DNA of 64,000 bases from Legionella cardiaca (lineage in GTDB: Bacteria > Pseudomonadota > Gammaproteobacteria > Legionellales > Legionellaceae), in NCBI RefSeq assembly GCF_029026145.1, contig NZ_CP119078.1:62001-126000 (forward strand). Direction: 5' to 3'. Below are positions 42,722 to 52,444 of this stretch, one piece after another. The notes below the pieces were generated by a model that was given only the letters and a program-made list of their open reading frames with translations, searched no databases and was not told the origin of the DNA. Numbering within the stretch: position 1 is the stretch's first letter; every line of letters begins with the position of its first letter. A program made the position numbers and the translations under genes.

Positions 42722-43909
42722 TTAAGGCGCCATTAACAATTCGGTAGTATGTTTTTTACTCCAGTTTAATAGGGTAGAAGAAACAACCCCGGCAATAAGT
42801 CCCCAGAACGCAGCGCCAATTCCAAATAAGCTAATGCCGGAAGCGGAAACAAGGATAGTGATAATTGCTGGTTCTCGATGGACGTCTTCCTCAAGTGCTG
42901 TTTTTAGGCTACTGGCAATAGTGCTAAATAACGCTAATCCAGCCAGAGCTAAAATGAGTTCTTGGGGTAGGTTTTGGTATAAGGTCACTACGGTAACGCC
43001 GAATAACCCTATTAATAACCAACATATCCCGCCAAAAATGGTTGCTTTATAGCGTCTCTCAGGATCATTATCGGCTTCTTTGCTGCAACAAATAGCAGCC
43101 GTCATTGCTGTTAAACAAATTGAAAAACTACCAAAAGGTGCCAGGAGAAGATTGGTAATACCTGTCCAGCTTATTAATGATGAAAAAGGTGGTTGATAAC
43201 CTGATGCTCGCAGTATGGCAATGCCTGGAACATTTTGGGAGGTCATGGTTACTATAAATAAGGGGAGTCCAACGCTTATTAAGGTAGCGAAGGAAAAAAC
43301 AGGCATAGTAAAGATTGGGGATGGTAAAGAAAGACTAAAATGCGTGACATGGAATAAACCTTCTACTTTGGCGACAAGAATACCGATGACAAGAACTAAT
43401 AAAATTCCATAACGAGGACAAAATCGCTTACCTAGTAAATAAGTTAGTAGCATTGGAAATACTAGTGAAAATTGATTCTGCATAGCGACAAAAACATTCA
43501 TGCCAAAGTGAAACAGGATTCCTGCCAACATAGCAGAGGTGAGTGTAGGAGGAATATGTCTTATTAGTTTTTCAAAAATGCCTGTAATTCCTGCCAGGGT
43601 GGTTAGTAACGCTGCAAAGATGAATGCGCCAATGGCTTCAGGCATGGTTATTCCCGATAAACTTGTAACAAGCAAAGCTGCCCCGGAAGTTGACCATCCA
43701 GTCAAAATTGGGATGCGATAACGGAGAGAAAGTCCAATACAAGTAATTGCCATGCTCATGCCTAAGGCAAAAAGCCATGAACTAATTTCTTTAGAAGTTG
43801 CGCCAGCCATAATGGCTGCTTGAAATACAATAACGGCAGAACTGGTAAAACCAACCATAACTGCAACAAAACCGGCAGTCATATTAGCCAAAGAAAAATA
43901 TCTAAGCAT
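42722..43909 (-). CDS. benE: BenE-type benzoate/H+ symporter
   Basis: The 395-residue membrane protein has 10-12 helices and the BenE pattern: FSLANMTAGFVAVMVGFTSS at the start and RYRIPILTGWSTSGAALLVT early on. It includes AGVVSSTLLNW in the last helix. BenE proteins take up aromatic acids such as benzoate with protons. No benzoate-degradation gene lies nearby, so the true substrate is open. It is transcribed alone on the minus strand between the serine hydrolase and DUF4239 genes. Confidence 0.9.
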   Translation of the reverse strand: MLRYFSLANMTAGFVAVMVGFTSSAVIVFQAAIMAGATSKEISSWLFALGMSMAITCIGLSLRYRIPILTGWSTSGAALLVTSLSGITMPEAIGAFIFAALLTTLAGITGIFEKLIRHIPPTLTSAMLAGILFHFGMNVFVAMQNQFSLVFPMLLTYLLGKRFCPRYGILLVLVIGILVAKVEGLFHVTHFSLSLPSPIFTMPVFSFATLISVGLPLFIVTMTSQNVPGIAILRASGYQPPFSSLISWTGITNLLLAPFGSFSICLTAMTAAICCSKEADNDPERRYKATIFGGICWLLIGLFGVTVVTLYQNLPQELILALAGLALFSTIASSLKTALEEDVHREPAIITILVSASGISLFGIGAAFWGLIAGVVSSTLLNWSKKHTTELLMAP

Positions 43910-44014
43910 GCTTAATCCTAGAGGGGGGTATTGGAACAGAGAACATCAAGAATTTCCACCTTCTGATTATACCATAATTTTGATTTTGTGAATTAGCAAA
44001 AGGCAAGTTAGCGC

Positions 44015-44794
44015 CTAATTTGCCAATACTCCTTCGTAAAAAGCCGCGTTTGATACAGAGATACTCCCCGAAAAAGGATAGTCAAAACTAAGTGCTAAGG
44101 TGAGATTGAAACTAATAACAGTGGCTAAACAAAAGGTAGCAAAAATACGCAAAGCTCCCTCTCTAGCTTTTAAAAGACTTGATAAAAAAATGATAACCAT
44201 TGCCCCTAAGATTAACGCTGTGCGCATTTCATCTGTGAGAATGCTTTTCATGGAAATCAGGCGATTGCGTCTATCTTTTAATGTGGCGTCAATGTTGTTA
44301 ATTATTTGGCGGTAAAAGAGTGCTTGTTTCTGTGTTTTAGGATCGTAGGTTTGAAATGTTTTATACAGATTATAGGTAGCCGCCCATGCTTTTTCGCTCT
44401 CCTTGCCTTGCCGCATGGTTTGCCATTCATCGACTCTTATTGCCTCTAGATAGCGATAAACAGCGTTTTTTAATATTGATCTATCTTCCTCGGGAAAAAC
44501 CTCAATATTGCGCACGATGATACTCAGTGCGTCGGCTTCTTGATAAACAATTCTCTGCACAGCCAGATATTGATTCCAGAGAGCAATAATCACAAAGCCT
44601 AAAAAAACCCCATAGCCACTTCCCATAATACTAAGAATGTTGTCAGTGCTGCGTGAGTATTCGCTATTTACTGTTTCTTTAGGAATCAAAATTGATGCCA
44701 GATAGCTCGCTAACGCTGAAAAAGCGGTGAGCAACACCAGAATAAGTAAAAAAATTTGCAATACAGAGAATGTATTGATTAATTCGCGAAACAT
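44015..44794 (-). CDS. DUF4239 membrane protein
   Basis: The 259-residue protein has two N-terminal helices (about 11-35 and 54-72), a charged middle (about 80-185) and two C-terminal helices (about 190-240). This is the DUF4239 layout, with the motifs IMGSGYGVFLGFVIIALWNQ and YQEADALSIIVRNI. The family is related to bestrophin-like chloride channels but its function is not shown. A palindrome (44828-44850) precedes the start and could regulate it. There is no clear operon partner. Confidence 0.8.
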   Translation of the reverse strand: MFRELINTFSVLQIFLLILVLLTAFSALASYLASILIPKETVNSEYSRSTDNILSIMGSGYGVFLGFVIIALWNQYLAVQRIVYQEADALSIIVRNIEVFPEEDRSILKNAVYRYLEAIRVDEWQTMRQGKESEKAWAATYNLYKTFQTYDPKTQKQALFYRQIINNIDATLKDRRNRLISMKSILTDEMRTALILGAMVIIFLSSLLKAREGALRIFATFCLATVISFNLTLALSFDYPFSGSISVSNAAFYEGVLAN

Positions 44795-44827
44795 AGGTGT
44801 CCTGACTTTCTATTTACCTCTCTCATA

Positions 44828-44850
44828 AAGTTAGTACTATTAACTAACTT
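44828..44850. promoter_or_regulatory. Palindrome upstream of the DUF4239 gene
   Basis: AAGTTAGT and ACTAACTT pair over eight bases around a 7-nt loop, 34 bases upstream of the start codon. It might be an operator or the terminator of the upstream signalling genes; the sequence alone does not decide. Confidence 0.3.
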
Positions 44851-44985
44851 CTGTCCAGATAACTTAAGAGAAACGTTTGTTTGGCAATAAAAATCAAGTT
44901 GATAACGCTGATTTGAAAAAGGATTGCAGAATTTAATTTCCATGAATATCATGAACAATCTGCATATGGCAAAGGCTTAAGGACA

Positions 44986-47007
44986 TCAAAAATTTTGCTG
45001 CAATAGACGTGACATTTCATCAACTGTTAATGGCTGTTTTTCAAAGTAAAAACCTTGAGCCATTGTGCATTGATACTGAAAAAGTAAATTCAGCTGTTCT
45101 TCTGTTTCTACTCCTTCTGTGATTACATTTAAACCCAAGCTGTTTCCCAAACCAATAATTGACTTTACAATCGTTGCATGATCAGAGTCAGTGGCTAAAT
45201 CCCTTATGAAAGATTTATCGATTTTTAAGCTATTAACGGGCAAATCTTTTAACCTTGTTAGAGAAGAATAGCCGGTTCCAAAATCATCAATTGAAAGCTT
45301 AATTCCCATGCTTTTTAATTGTTTTAACGAGTCATCCAAATCAACAGCACTAGTCATGACGGCGGTTTCTGTTAACTCTAACTCTAAATTTTTTGCTGAC
45401 ATGTTTGTTTCTTGAAGAATATTTTTCATGGAGTTTAAAAAATTTTTGTCTTCCAGTTGTTTAGGCGATAAGTTAATTGCCAAATTTATATTCCTGGCAA
45501 TAATTCCTTGATCTTGCCAACTCATGTATTGTTTACATGCACTTCGTAATACCCATTCTCCAAGCTGCAGAATTAAACCATTTTTTTCTGTAATCGGGAT
45601 AAACTCCGCAGGCATAACAGCGCCGAGCGTAGGATGCTGCCATCTTAATAATACTTCCATGCCAATGATTTGTTTGCGAGGGAGTTTATATTGAGGCTGA
45701 TAAACCAAATAAAATTCTTCTTTTCTCATTGCATCAATCAAGCTCATTTCTATTTCAGAACGGCGAGAAAAATTATTATGGATGGTATTTGTAAAAAATT
45801 GATAATTGTTACGTCCCAGCTCTTTTACTGTATACAACGCCATATCCGCATTTTTGAGTAACGTAGAAGCATCTTTTCCTGATTTCGGAGCAATAACTAT
45901 TCCGGCGCTTACCGTAGCTAGAAAACAATGATTTTCCAATTCGATAGGTTTGTTAAAACGACGAATTAAGGATTTAGCAAATTTATCTACTTCCTGCTCC
46001 GTTTTGATATTAGAAAGTAGAATAACAAATTCATCGCCACCTAATCTGGCAACTATATCATTTGCACGAATGTTTTCTCGCAGATGTTTAGCAACAGTAA
46101 CCAATAATTGATCCCCTACATGATGACCAAAGGTATCATTAACCTGTTTAAAGTTGTCTAAATCTAGAAGTAATATGGCAAACTGTTCATGATTCTGGCG
46201 AGACCTGGTTATGGTTTTATTTAAGGTCTTTTCAAACGCAGAGCGATTATATAAATTTGTGAGAATGTCATGGCTGGATAGATATAAGAGTTCCTTTTCT
46301 GCTTTCTTACGAGAGGTAATATTTGTTCCGTATACATTAACGTAATGAAGTGAGCCTGGCGTGATACTGAACAAATATTCATTTTCCAGACAAGTTTCTT
46401 CGATTAGCTGTTCCTTTTGTTCTTTAATCGCTAAATTAATGGCAGTTAGCACATTAGGAGGAATTCGGTGGCCACATGTTTTTTCCCAGAATTCAAATAA
46501 GGCGTTCGCTGCCTCATTAATAAAAAGGAGTTCTTTATTATAACTTACTGAGAAAATGGGGGCAGCATTATTTTCAGGAATAGATGCTAAAAATTTGATT
46601 TTTTCCTGAGATTTTTGTTTCTCGGTAATCTCACGCATGATAATAATAAGACTAATTTCTTCATCCAGACTTTGAAATTGCCTTAAATACACTTCAAGAA
46701 AAATAGGATTACCATCACGGAGGAGGTTATAGATATTAAAATCATGCCTTCCCTGGAGTGAAAGATAATCCTTAAATGAAATAACGTTATTTGCTTGCCT
46801 AAGTTGTATTAATTCATCAATGGCATTACCTAATATTGCAATATGCGGACGTTTAATTAGATGACTAAACTGCTCATTACACCACATGATAATGCCATGA
46901 TTATTGGTCCAAATGATGGCATCATCAATCACCCCTAATGACAATTCCATTTTACTTAGTGTACGGCGGAGTTGAGTAATAATGGCTAATATTTTGTCAT
47001 CTTTCAT
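44986..47007 (-). CDS. PAS-GGDEF-EAL cyclic-di-GMP signalling protein
   Basis: The 673-residue cytosolic protein has two PAS domains (about 20-125 and 140-235), a diguanylate cyclase domain with intact RLGGDEFVIL (about 316-325) and an EAL phosphodiesterase domain. The EAL signature is EVLLRW, which keeps the catalytic Glu; later motifs NLSPKQLED, LELTETAVM, IDDFGTGYSSL, LKIDKSFIRD and EGVETEEQL are all intact. It could both make and break c-di-GMP. Its start lies 15 bp after the stop of the small PAS gene, forming an operon with it. No membrane segment is seen. Confidence 0.95.
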   Translation of the reverse strand: MKDDKILAIITQLRRTLSKMELSLGVIDDAIIWTNNHGIIMWCNEQFSHLIKRPHIAILGNAIDELIQLRQANNVISFKDYLSLQGRHDFNIYNLLRDGNPIFLEVYLRQFQSLDEEISLIIIMREITEKQKSQEKIKFLASIPENNAAPIFSVSYNKELLFINEAANALFEFWEKTCGHRIPPNVLTAINLAIKEQKEQLIEETCLENEYLFSITPGSLHYVNVYGTNITSRKKAEKELLYLSSHDILTNLYNRSAFEKTLNKTITRSRQNHEQFAILLLDLDNFKQVNDTFGHHVGDQLLVTVAKHLRENIRANDIVARLGGDEFVILLSNIKTEQEVDKFAKSLIRRFNKPIELENHCFLATVSAGIVIAPKSGKDASTLLKNADMALYTVKELGRNNYQFFTNTIHNNFSRRSEIEMSLIDAMRKEEFYLVYQPQYKLPRKQIIGMEVLLRWQHPTLGAVMPAEFIPITEKNGLILQLGEWVLRSACKQYMSWQDQGIIARNINLAINLSPKQLEDKNFLNSMKNILQETNMSAKNLELELTETAVMTSAVDLDDSLKQLKSMGIKLSIDDFGTGYSSLTRLKDLPVNSLKIDKSFIRDLATDSDHATIVKSIIGLGNSLGLNVITEGVETEEQLNLLFQYQCTMAQGFYFEKQPLTVDEMSRLLQQNF

Positions 47008-47022
47008 ATTGCTTCCATTAGC

Positions 47023-47430
47023 TTAGGCTTTAAGCGGCCGTATTGTTGCCATGAAAGTCCAGACACCTTCTTCATTTTTCTCAGCCTGAATGCAATGTTC
47101 AGCCTTGAAAACAATACCGTCCTTATCAATGGCTTTTAACTGAATTGTTTTATCCAGGATGGATGATTGTCCTGTCGCCAAAAAACGAGAAAATCCTAAA
47201 TTGTGAGCATCGTGTAAGGTTGGAGGGATAATAGTTGTCAGTGATTCGCCAATAATTTCTGCAGACATCCACTTAAAAACCTCTTCAAATTTTTGATTCA
47301 CATAAATAATAATTCCCCATTGATTAGCAATAACCACGGGATAATTTTTCTTGCGTTTATATTTTTCGACTAGGCTCATAAGCTTCCCATAGTGAATTTT
47401 TTCACTAAATTGCCTATTGGAAATAAGCAA
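47023..47430 (-). CDS. Stand-alone PAS domain protein
   Basis: The 135-residue protein is essentially one PAS domain (about 28-130): VVIANQWGIIIYVNQKFEEV, GESLTTIIPPTLHDAHNLGF, GVWTFMATIRPL. The HDAHNLGF run in that position is characteristic of PAS sensors from Legionella-type and marine bacteria that carry heme or flavin, but the cofactor is not decided. It is 15 bp upstream of the PAS-GGDEF-EAL gene and may modulate it. An internal ATG (MSLVEKY) is an alternative start. Confidence 0.8.
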   Translation of the reverse strand: MLISNRQFSEKIHYGKLMSLVEKYKRKKNYPVVIANQWGIIIYVNQKFEEVFKWMSAEIIGESLTTIIPPTLHDAHNLGFSRFLATGQSSILDKTIQLKAIDKDGIVFKAEHCIQAEKNEEGVWTFMATIRPLKA

Positions 47431-47582
47431 ATTACACGCCTATTCATTCCTGTTTATTAAAAAATTGAGCAAATATTTCTTATGTATTTAGAGTATAGGA
47501 GTCAACCGTTAGTTTTTAAACATAGCGATTTTTCCCATAATGTAAACTATCATAGGATTTAAATTAACTTGGGAGCAAAGGT

Positions 47583-48647
47583 ATGTGGCCTGGATCGCTA
47601 CTTACACGAATGTTAGGAATTAAGTACCCTATTATTCAAGCGCCTATGTCTGGCGGAATTACGACGCCTGAATTGGTAGCAGCAGTGGCCAATTCAGGAG
47701 GTTTGGGCTTCTTGGCTGGAGGGTATTTAGATGCAAATGAAATCCGTAAACTAATTCGCCAAACAAAGGGACTAACTTCCCAACCCTTTGGCGTCAATCT
47801 TTTTATTCCCTCAAAGCATCATGCCTCCTTGGAAACCATACAGGAGGCCTGCAGAATTATTGAGCAATGTTGTTTTGAGTTGAAAATTCCTATCGAGCCT
47901 GTAAAAGGGCCTTTTATCCCTGATTTTGAAGAGCAAATGCAGGTCATTTTGGATGAAGACATTCACGTATTAAGTTTTACATTCGGTTGTTTAAGTAAAC
48001 CCTGGATTGAAAAACTAAAAGCACAAAAAATCTTGTTAATTGGTACAGCAACTACGCTAGATGAGGCAAAGTTATTACAAAAAGAAGGCATTGATATGGT
48101 TGTTGTCCAGGGATGTGAGGCTGGCGGGCATCGAGGTAGTTTTTTGACTCGTGAAGAGGAGGCTTTACAAAGTATAGATACCCTAACCCAGCAGTTAGCC
48201 AAAGAAATTAATGTCCCTCTTATTGCCTCAGGTGGTTTAATGAGGGGTAAGGATATTGCCAGGATGTTAAAATTAGGTGTTTCTGCTGTGCAACTAGGAA
48301 CTGCATTCTTGTGTTGTGATGAATCAGGAGCCCATCCTAAATATAAAGAGGCCTTATTAAATTCTAAACAAGATAATACTGTTTTAACGCGTGCGTTTTC
48401 TGGAAAGTTGGCAAGAGGTCTTTGTAATAAATTTATTTTACGCATGCAACATCATGAAAAACATATTCTTGATTATCCCATCCAAAATGCATTGACACTG
48501 GCGATGCGAAAAAAAGCGCAAGCAGATAATTGCAGTGATTTTATGTCGATGTGGGCGGGGCAATCCGTGCAATTTAGCAGAAAAATGAAAGCTCATTTAT
48601 TAATAAATGAGTTAATTAAAGAGGTGGAAGAGGCTCATTCGCAATAA
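47583..48647 (+). CDS. Nitronate monooxygenase-family flavoenzyme
   Basis: The 354-residue FMN protein has the nitronate monooxygenase (2-nitropropane dioxygenase) pattern: KYPIIQAPMSGGITTPELVA, NSGGLGFLAGGYLD, VVVQGCEAGGHRG (with the conserved catalytic His) and PLIASGGLMRGKDIARML, then GVSAVQLGTAFLCC. It oxidises alkyl nitronates, such as propionate-3-nitronate. It is monocistronic, between the convergent multicopper oxidase gene and the divergent PAS gene. Related enzymes include FabK-type enoyl reductases, but the HRG motif supports nitronate oxidation. Confidence 0.9.
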   Translation: MWPGSLLTRMLGIKYPIIQAPMSGGITTPELVAAVANSGGLGFLAGGYLDANEIRKLIRQTKGLTSQPFGVNLFIPSKHHASLETIQEACRIIEQCCFELKIPIEPVKGPFIPDFEEQMQVILDEDIHVLSFTFGCLSKPWIEKLKAQKILLIGTATTLDEAKLLQKEGIDMVVVQGCEAGGHRGSFLTREEEALQSIDTLTQQLAKEINVPLIASGGLMRGKDIARMLKLGVSAVQLGTAFLCCDESGAHPKYKEALLNSKQDNTVLTRAFSGKLARGLCNKFILRMQHHEKHILDYPIQNALTLAMRKKAQADNCSDFMSMWAGQSVQFSRKMKAHLLINELIKEVEEAHSQ

Positions 48648-48691
48648 ATATAAATAGATTAACGACATAACTTCTTGTGCAATTGACTGCA

Positions 48692-50257
48692 TTATTGGGG
48701 ATTGTTTTCTTTTGCAGGTTGAGTTTCACCAATCGCTTGCAAATAAAAAGAGGGCTTGGGATAGCCTGCAAATTCAACAGTAGTCCCCATGCCGCCGGCA
48801 AAGTGATAAAGATTGTGGCAGTGGTTTAGCCATATTCCGGGATTATTCGCATCAAATTCAACTTTAACCGTACTATTCGGTTGTACAAGAATCGTATCAC
48901 GCAAGGCACCGTTTTTGAGTTTCACCCCATCAATCTCGGTTACCTGAAAAACATGCCCATGAAAATGCATAGGATGAGACATCTTATTTTTATTGGTAAA
49001 AACCATTTCCACGCGTTGCCCTTTTTTAATGACTTTAGGGATAACCTTAGGCCAGCTTTCGCCATTGAGTGTCCATTTATAGCCATTCATGGTGCCCTGC
49101 AAGGTATAATTTAAACTAACATCTGCCTTTTTGGTTGGCAGAGGGTTTGGTGAGCTTAGTTGTTTCTCTAACTCATAATAAGGAATGCGACCTAAATTTT
49201 GTGATGCGGTGAGGTTTAGTTTAGGAATGACGGCATGAGCTGTTGCTAAGAGAAGGCCGGTTTGCTTATTACTTCCCTCAACTTGAGCCAAAATAGGGAA
49301 GGCCCCCCCTTTTTCTGGAATACTAATAATAATATCAAGACGATTGCCAATGCCAATTGGAAATTTATTCCCATGGATTGGTTTGATATTTTCGCCATCG
49401 ACGGCTACTAAAGTTCCTGTGAGTGAACCTAAGTTAATTTCATAGTTCGTTGAAGCAGAACCATTAATAATGCGAAGTCTGACTTGTGTGCCAGCGGTAA
49501 CCGTTTTGATTTGGGGATTGGCTAGTGTAACTTTGTTCGTAAGGAATGCATCATAGTCAACATCATTGTAATCACTCTTCATGCTCATATTATGGGGTAT
49601 TTTCATTGAGCTTTGCATATCCATGTTTTCCATGGCGGGCATAGAGGTTTTGCGTAATTTCTCAAAGATCTTGGCGGGATCGTGATAGGTAAAATCTTCT
49701 AAGAACATGATAATTTCTTGATTTTTAGAGGTTTTACCAGATTCATAAATAATAAAAGGAGCAGCTAATTGTTGTTGTTCCTGAAAACCAACGTGTGAAT
49801 GCATCCAATAGGTTCCTGATTGCACTAATTTATATTGATAAGGGTAGCTTTTCCCTGGTTTAATGGGAATTTGGGTGACATCGGGCACACCGTCCTGGTT
49901 ATTGGGAACAATGAGACCATGCCAATGAATGGTGATTGGTTCAGCAGTCTTATTAACCACGATGACATTAAATTGTTCACCTTTTGTGCCAAAATAGCCT
50001 TCTTTGCTTATGCTCCCATCGGGATGAATAAAACGAATATCAAATGCTTTTACGGCCTTTCCTTTACCATCCACCTGGAATTGGGTATCAGATACTTCAA
50101 TAATGGTTTTTTCTGCTTGCGGTGATGATTGCGATTGTGCAAAGTTAACACAGGGGAAACTTGCCAATATAAAATAAATCATAAACAAAACTAAAATATA
50201 TTGTTTGTTGCATCCTTTTAATTGTTGCATAGTCGGTGTTCTAAAATCCTGGCTCAT
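48692..50257 (-). CDS. Secreted multicopper oxidase
   Basis: The 521-residue protein has a signal peptide (hydrophobic about 20-40) and three cupredoxin domains with all copper ligands: TIHWHGLIVP, YWMHSHVGFQ, HPMHFHGHVF and WLNHCHNLYHFAGGM. Methionine runs (MPAMENMDMQSSM) in the middle may bind copper. This fits CueO/CopA/laccase-like oxidases. L. pneumophila has a multicopper oxidase, McoL, linked to iron use, and this may be its counterpart; the order of domains alone does not prove it. The start may instead be the ATG at 50230. Confidence 0.9.
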   Translation of the reverse strand: MSQDFRTPTMQQLKGCNKQYILVLFMIYFILASFPCVNFAQSQSSPQAEKTIIEVSDTQFQVDGKGKAVKAFDIRFIHPDGSISKEGYFGTKGEQFNVIVVNKTAEPITIHWHGLIVPNNQDGVPDVTQIPIKPGKSYPYQYKLVQSGTYWMHSHVGFQEQQQLAAPFIIYESGKTSKNQEIIMFLEDFTYHDPAKIFEKLRKTSMPAMENMDMQSSMKIPHNMSMKSDYNDVDYDAFLTNKVTLANPQIKTVTAGTQVRLRIINGSASTNYEINLGSLTGTLVAVDGENIKPIHGNKFPIGIGNRLDIIISIPEKGGAFPILAQVEGSNKQTGLLLATAHAVIPKLNLTASQNLGRIPYYELEKQLSSPNPLPTKKADVSLNYTLQGTMNGYKWTLNGESWPKVIPKVIKKGQRVEMVFTNKNKMSHPMHFHGHVFQVTEIDGVKLKNGALRDTILVQPNSTVKVEFDANNPGIWLNHCHNLYHFAGGMGTTVEFAGYPKPSFYLQAIGETQPAKENNPQ

Positions 50258-50323
50258 ATTTTAAAAATAGTACAAAATTTATTGAAATTTGGAGAAGTAT
50301 TTCTGTTAGGAATAATTTTTCCG

Positions 50324-52258
50324 CTATCTCTCGTAAGTTTTTGAGTCAGAATTGTCCTGTTCCTGTTCAGAAACAGGTTCGGAGTTGCTGGCTGAAGTAA
50401 AAAATTGAGATAAATGAGACTTATTTAGTGTTTTTTTCTGTGCTTGTTGAATCATGGAATTGAGTTCTTTTTTAGTAGATGAATTACCATATAAACCAAA
50501 AAGTATTCTTATAAGCCAAAAAGAAGAGCGTAGCTGACTGATATACAGAAGTTCAGACGCTCGAGGGTGTCCAATTGCGCCATTTAAATCGTTTTTAAAT
50601 GTATTCAAGTCAGAAGGTGAAAGCCTATGAATGCAATTTTGAGTAACTTGGGCAGCAATAATTTTTTTTGTTTTTAAAGTGAGGGTATTGTCACCACCTA
50701 TAGCGGTAAGGGTAGCTTTCAAATCTGCATAATCCTCTAAGGGCCAGTTTAAATATTGCGAATTAAATTGATAGGAAGTGATGTCAATGCTTTTACTCTT
50801 AAAGAAACTGTCAATTTGGGGCGTCATTCTAGCTCCCCTTTCTAACAGATGTTTGATAACAAAAATAGGATCTTGACCTGGATGCATCGTTTCAGAATGG
50901 GGTATATAAGTTTGTGCCTGTTGGAAAGCAATATCAATCGGAAGATTTCCTAAATGATCTCTTGTGTGGATAAATTTTTTGTCACTTTTTTCAAAACGAT
51001 AATCGCCAAGCCGAATGGATGCATGGAGAGGACTACCTCTTGCGGAACTCAAACCAGATGCTGCTGCTAAATAGAAATTAGCTTTTTCTTCCATAAGAAG
51101 ATGCATACTATTTTTTAAGGTTTTTCTCTTCGCTTCAGGAAAAACTTCCTCCATATGACTCACTAGTTCTTTAATATTATCTTGCAGATCCTGTTGTCCA
51201 GGTTCACTGTTTAAGTATTCATAAAAAGCTGGTATTGAAAACAAAACTGATTTTAGTTTTGCCATACGCTCACTCATGGCCTGACTTACTAGATTAACTT
51301 CAGAGATATCATTAAAGTTGGAATCTTCTAAATGAATAAATAATGACTCCCGAATTAATTCATCCGGAATAAGAATATCCTTTAAAAGTTGCTTCCATTT
51401 ATAACGAACAAAATCTTTATCTTTTTGTAATTTTTTGAATGCTTCCCTGTCTTCATAGTGTGAATAAACCTTATCATCACCTAATTTAACAAAAAAACGT
51501 TTGCGAGTTGGCCAATAAAAATTTTCACTATCTCGAAGATCGGGAAAATGAATTAAATCATGAGTAGTAATATCAAAATTATTCTCTCGATTTATCCAGT
51601 TTTGCAGGCGTGAATCAACAAAAGAGGTAATACTTTCAGTGAGCAATAAATCGTGATCTATCTTAAAGAAGACAACATGGGGTTTTCCATTTTTCTTGAC
51701 AATATAAAACCCAATATTTCCCTTATGTAAATCATCCTCCTCTAAAGCGTAGGAGCAAGTTAAAACACTGGCAAGCGACTCCATATCAATTGAGAGATTT
51801 CTTTTTGCTTTCTGCGTCATTAAATGAGCAAAAAAACCATTAGGCATCTGATTAAGGAAGTTAAATGAAATTTCTTTTGTCAAGGCATGATTGGTTGCTA
51901 AATCAGATAGATAATTATGAGGAGTCAGATTGTAAAATTGGGTTTCACCAATCTTTTCTCGTTGAGCAATAGAGAGTTTTATATTATCAACGGCTGTTCC
52001 CACAATTTGATTGTCTTCATTCACTACGAGATGTTGCGGAGGCGTTAAATGAGGCTTCATAATAAGCCTGGCTAATTCACTAAAAGTGGTTTCCCTGACT
52101 GATGCGAGAGGTTTACCATGTTTATTTTCTTTATAAACAATAGGAATTGTCTGAGCGCCGAATCTATAGTCTACAAAATGCACAGCATGAGCCGATGTTT
52201 TTGAGGCTTTGCTTTTGTCTAATCCTAAAATGTGCTCAAGAAAATAACGCCTAGGCAT
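50324..52258 (-). CDS. Kinase-like plus ankyrin effector candidate
   Basis: The 644-residue protein has no signal peptide. Residues ~20-205 show a nucleotide-kinase-like catalytic loop: D176-L-H178-x-G-N181 (EDDLHKGNIG), then 20 residues later K199-I-D201-H-D203 (FFKIDHD), like the H-x-x-x-N and D-x-D motifs of lipid/protein kinases. Near 437-455 lies an ankyrin-like unit (HTRDHLGNLPIDIAFQQAQ). This combination recalls the Legionella AnkK/LegA5 effector, described as a phosphatidylinositol 3-kinase; the relation is proposed from memory and not aligned. The C-terminal tail is Ser/Glu-rich (NSEPVSEQEQDNSDSK), as in Dot/Icm substrates. Confidence 0.5.
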   Translation of the reverse strand: MPRRYFLEHILGLDKSKASKTSAHAVHFVDYRFGAQTIPIVYKENKHGKPLASVRETTFSELARLIMKPHLTPPQHLVVNEDNQIVGTAVDNIKLSIAQREKIGETQFYNLTPHNYLSDLATNHALTKEISFNFLNQMPNGFFAHLMTQKAKRNLSIDMESLASVLTCSYALEEDDLHKGNIGFYIVKKNGKPHVVFFKIDHDLLLTESITSFVDSRLQNWINRENNFDITTHDLIHFPDLRDSENFYWPTRKRFFVKLGDDKVYSHYEDREAFKKLQKDKDFVRYKWKQLLKDILIPDELIRESLFIHLEDSNFNDISEVNLVSQAMSERMAKLKSVLFSIPAFYEYLNSEPGQQDLQDNIKELVSHMEEVFPEAKRKTLKNSMHLLMEEKANFYLAAASGLSSARGSPLHASIRLGDYRFEKSDKKFIHTRDHLGNLPIDIAFQQAQTYIPHSETMHPGQDPIFVIKHLLERGARMTPQIDSFFKSKSIDITSYQFNSQYLNWPLEDYADLKATLTAIGGDNTLTLKTKKIIAAQVTQNCIHRLSPSDLNTFKNDLNGAIGHPRASELLYISQLRSSFWLIRILFGLYGNSSTKKELNSMIQQAQKKTLNKSHLSQFFTSASNSEPVSEQEQDNSDSKTYER

Positions 52259-52444
52259 GTATAATAATATAAAAAACTCACCATGATAGATATTTAAGCA
52301 TTTTATTCTTAACTGAAGCTTAAATTAATAAAATTAATATTGTTAACGAGGAAAAAATTGTGCTTATCAATGGAAAATAAAAACTAACAGGGGAGTGAGG
52401 GAAGTAGTCCTGATAAAACAAAAGAATATCAAGACTACCTAAAC

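Noticed and set aside
45655..45666. EVLLR instead of EAL in the phosphodiesterase domain as a sign of inactivity
   Set aside because: The catalytic glutamate is kept and E-x-L-x-R variants are common in active enzymes.
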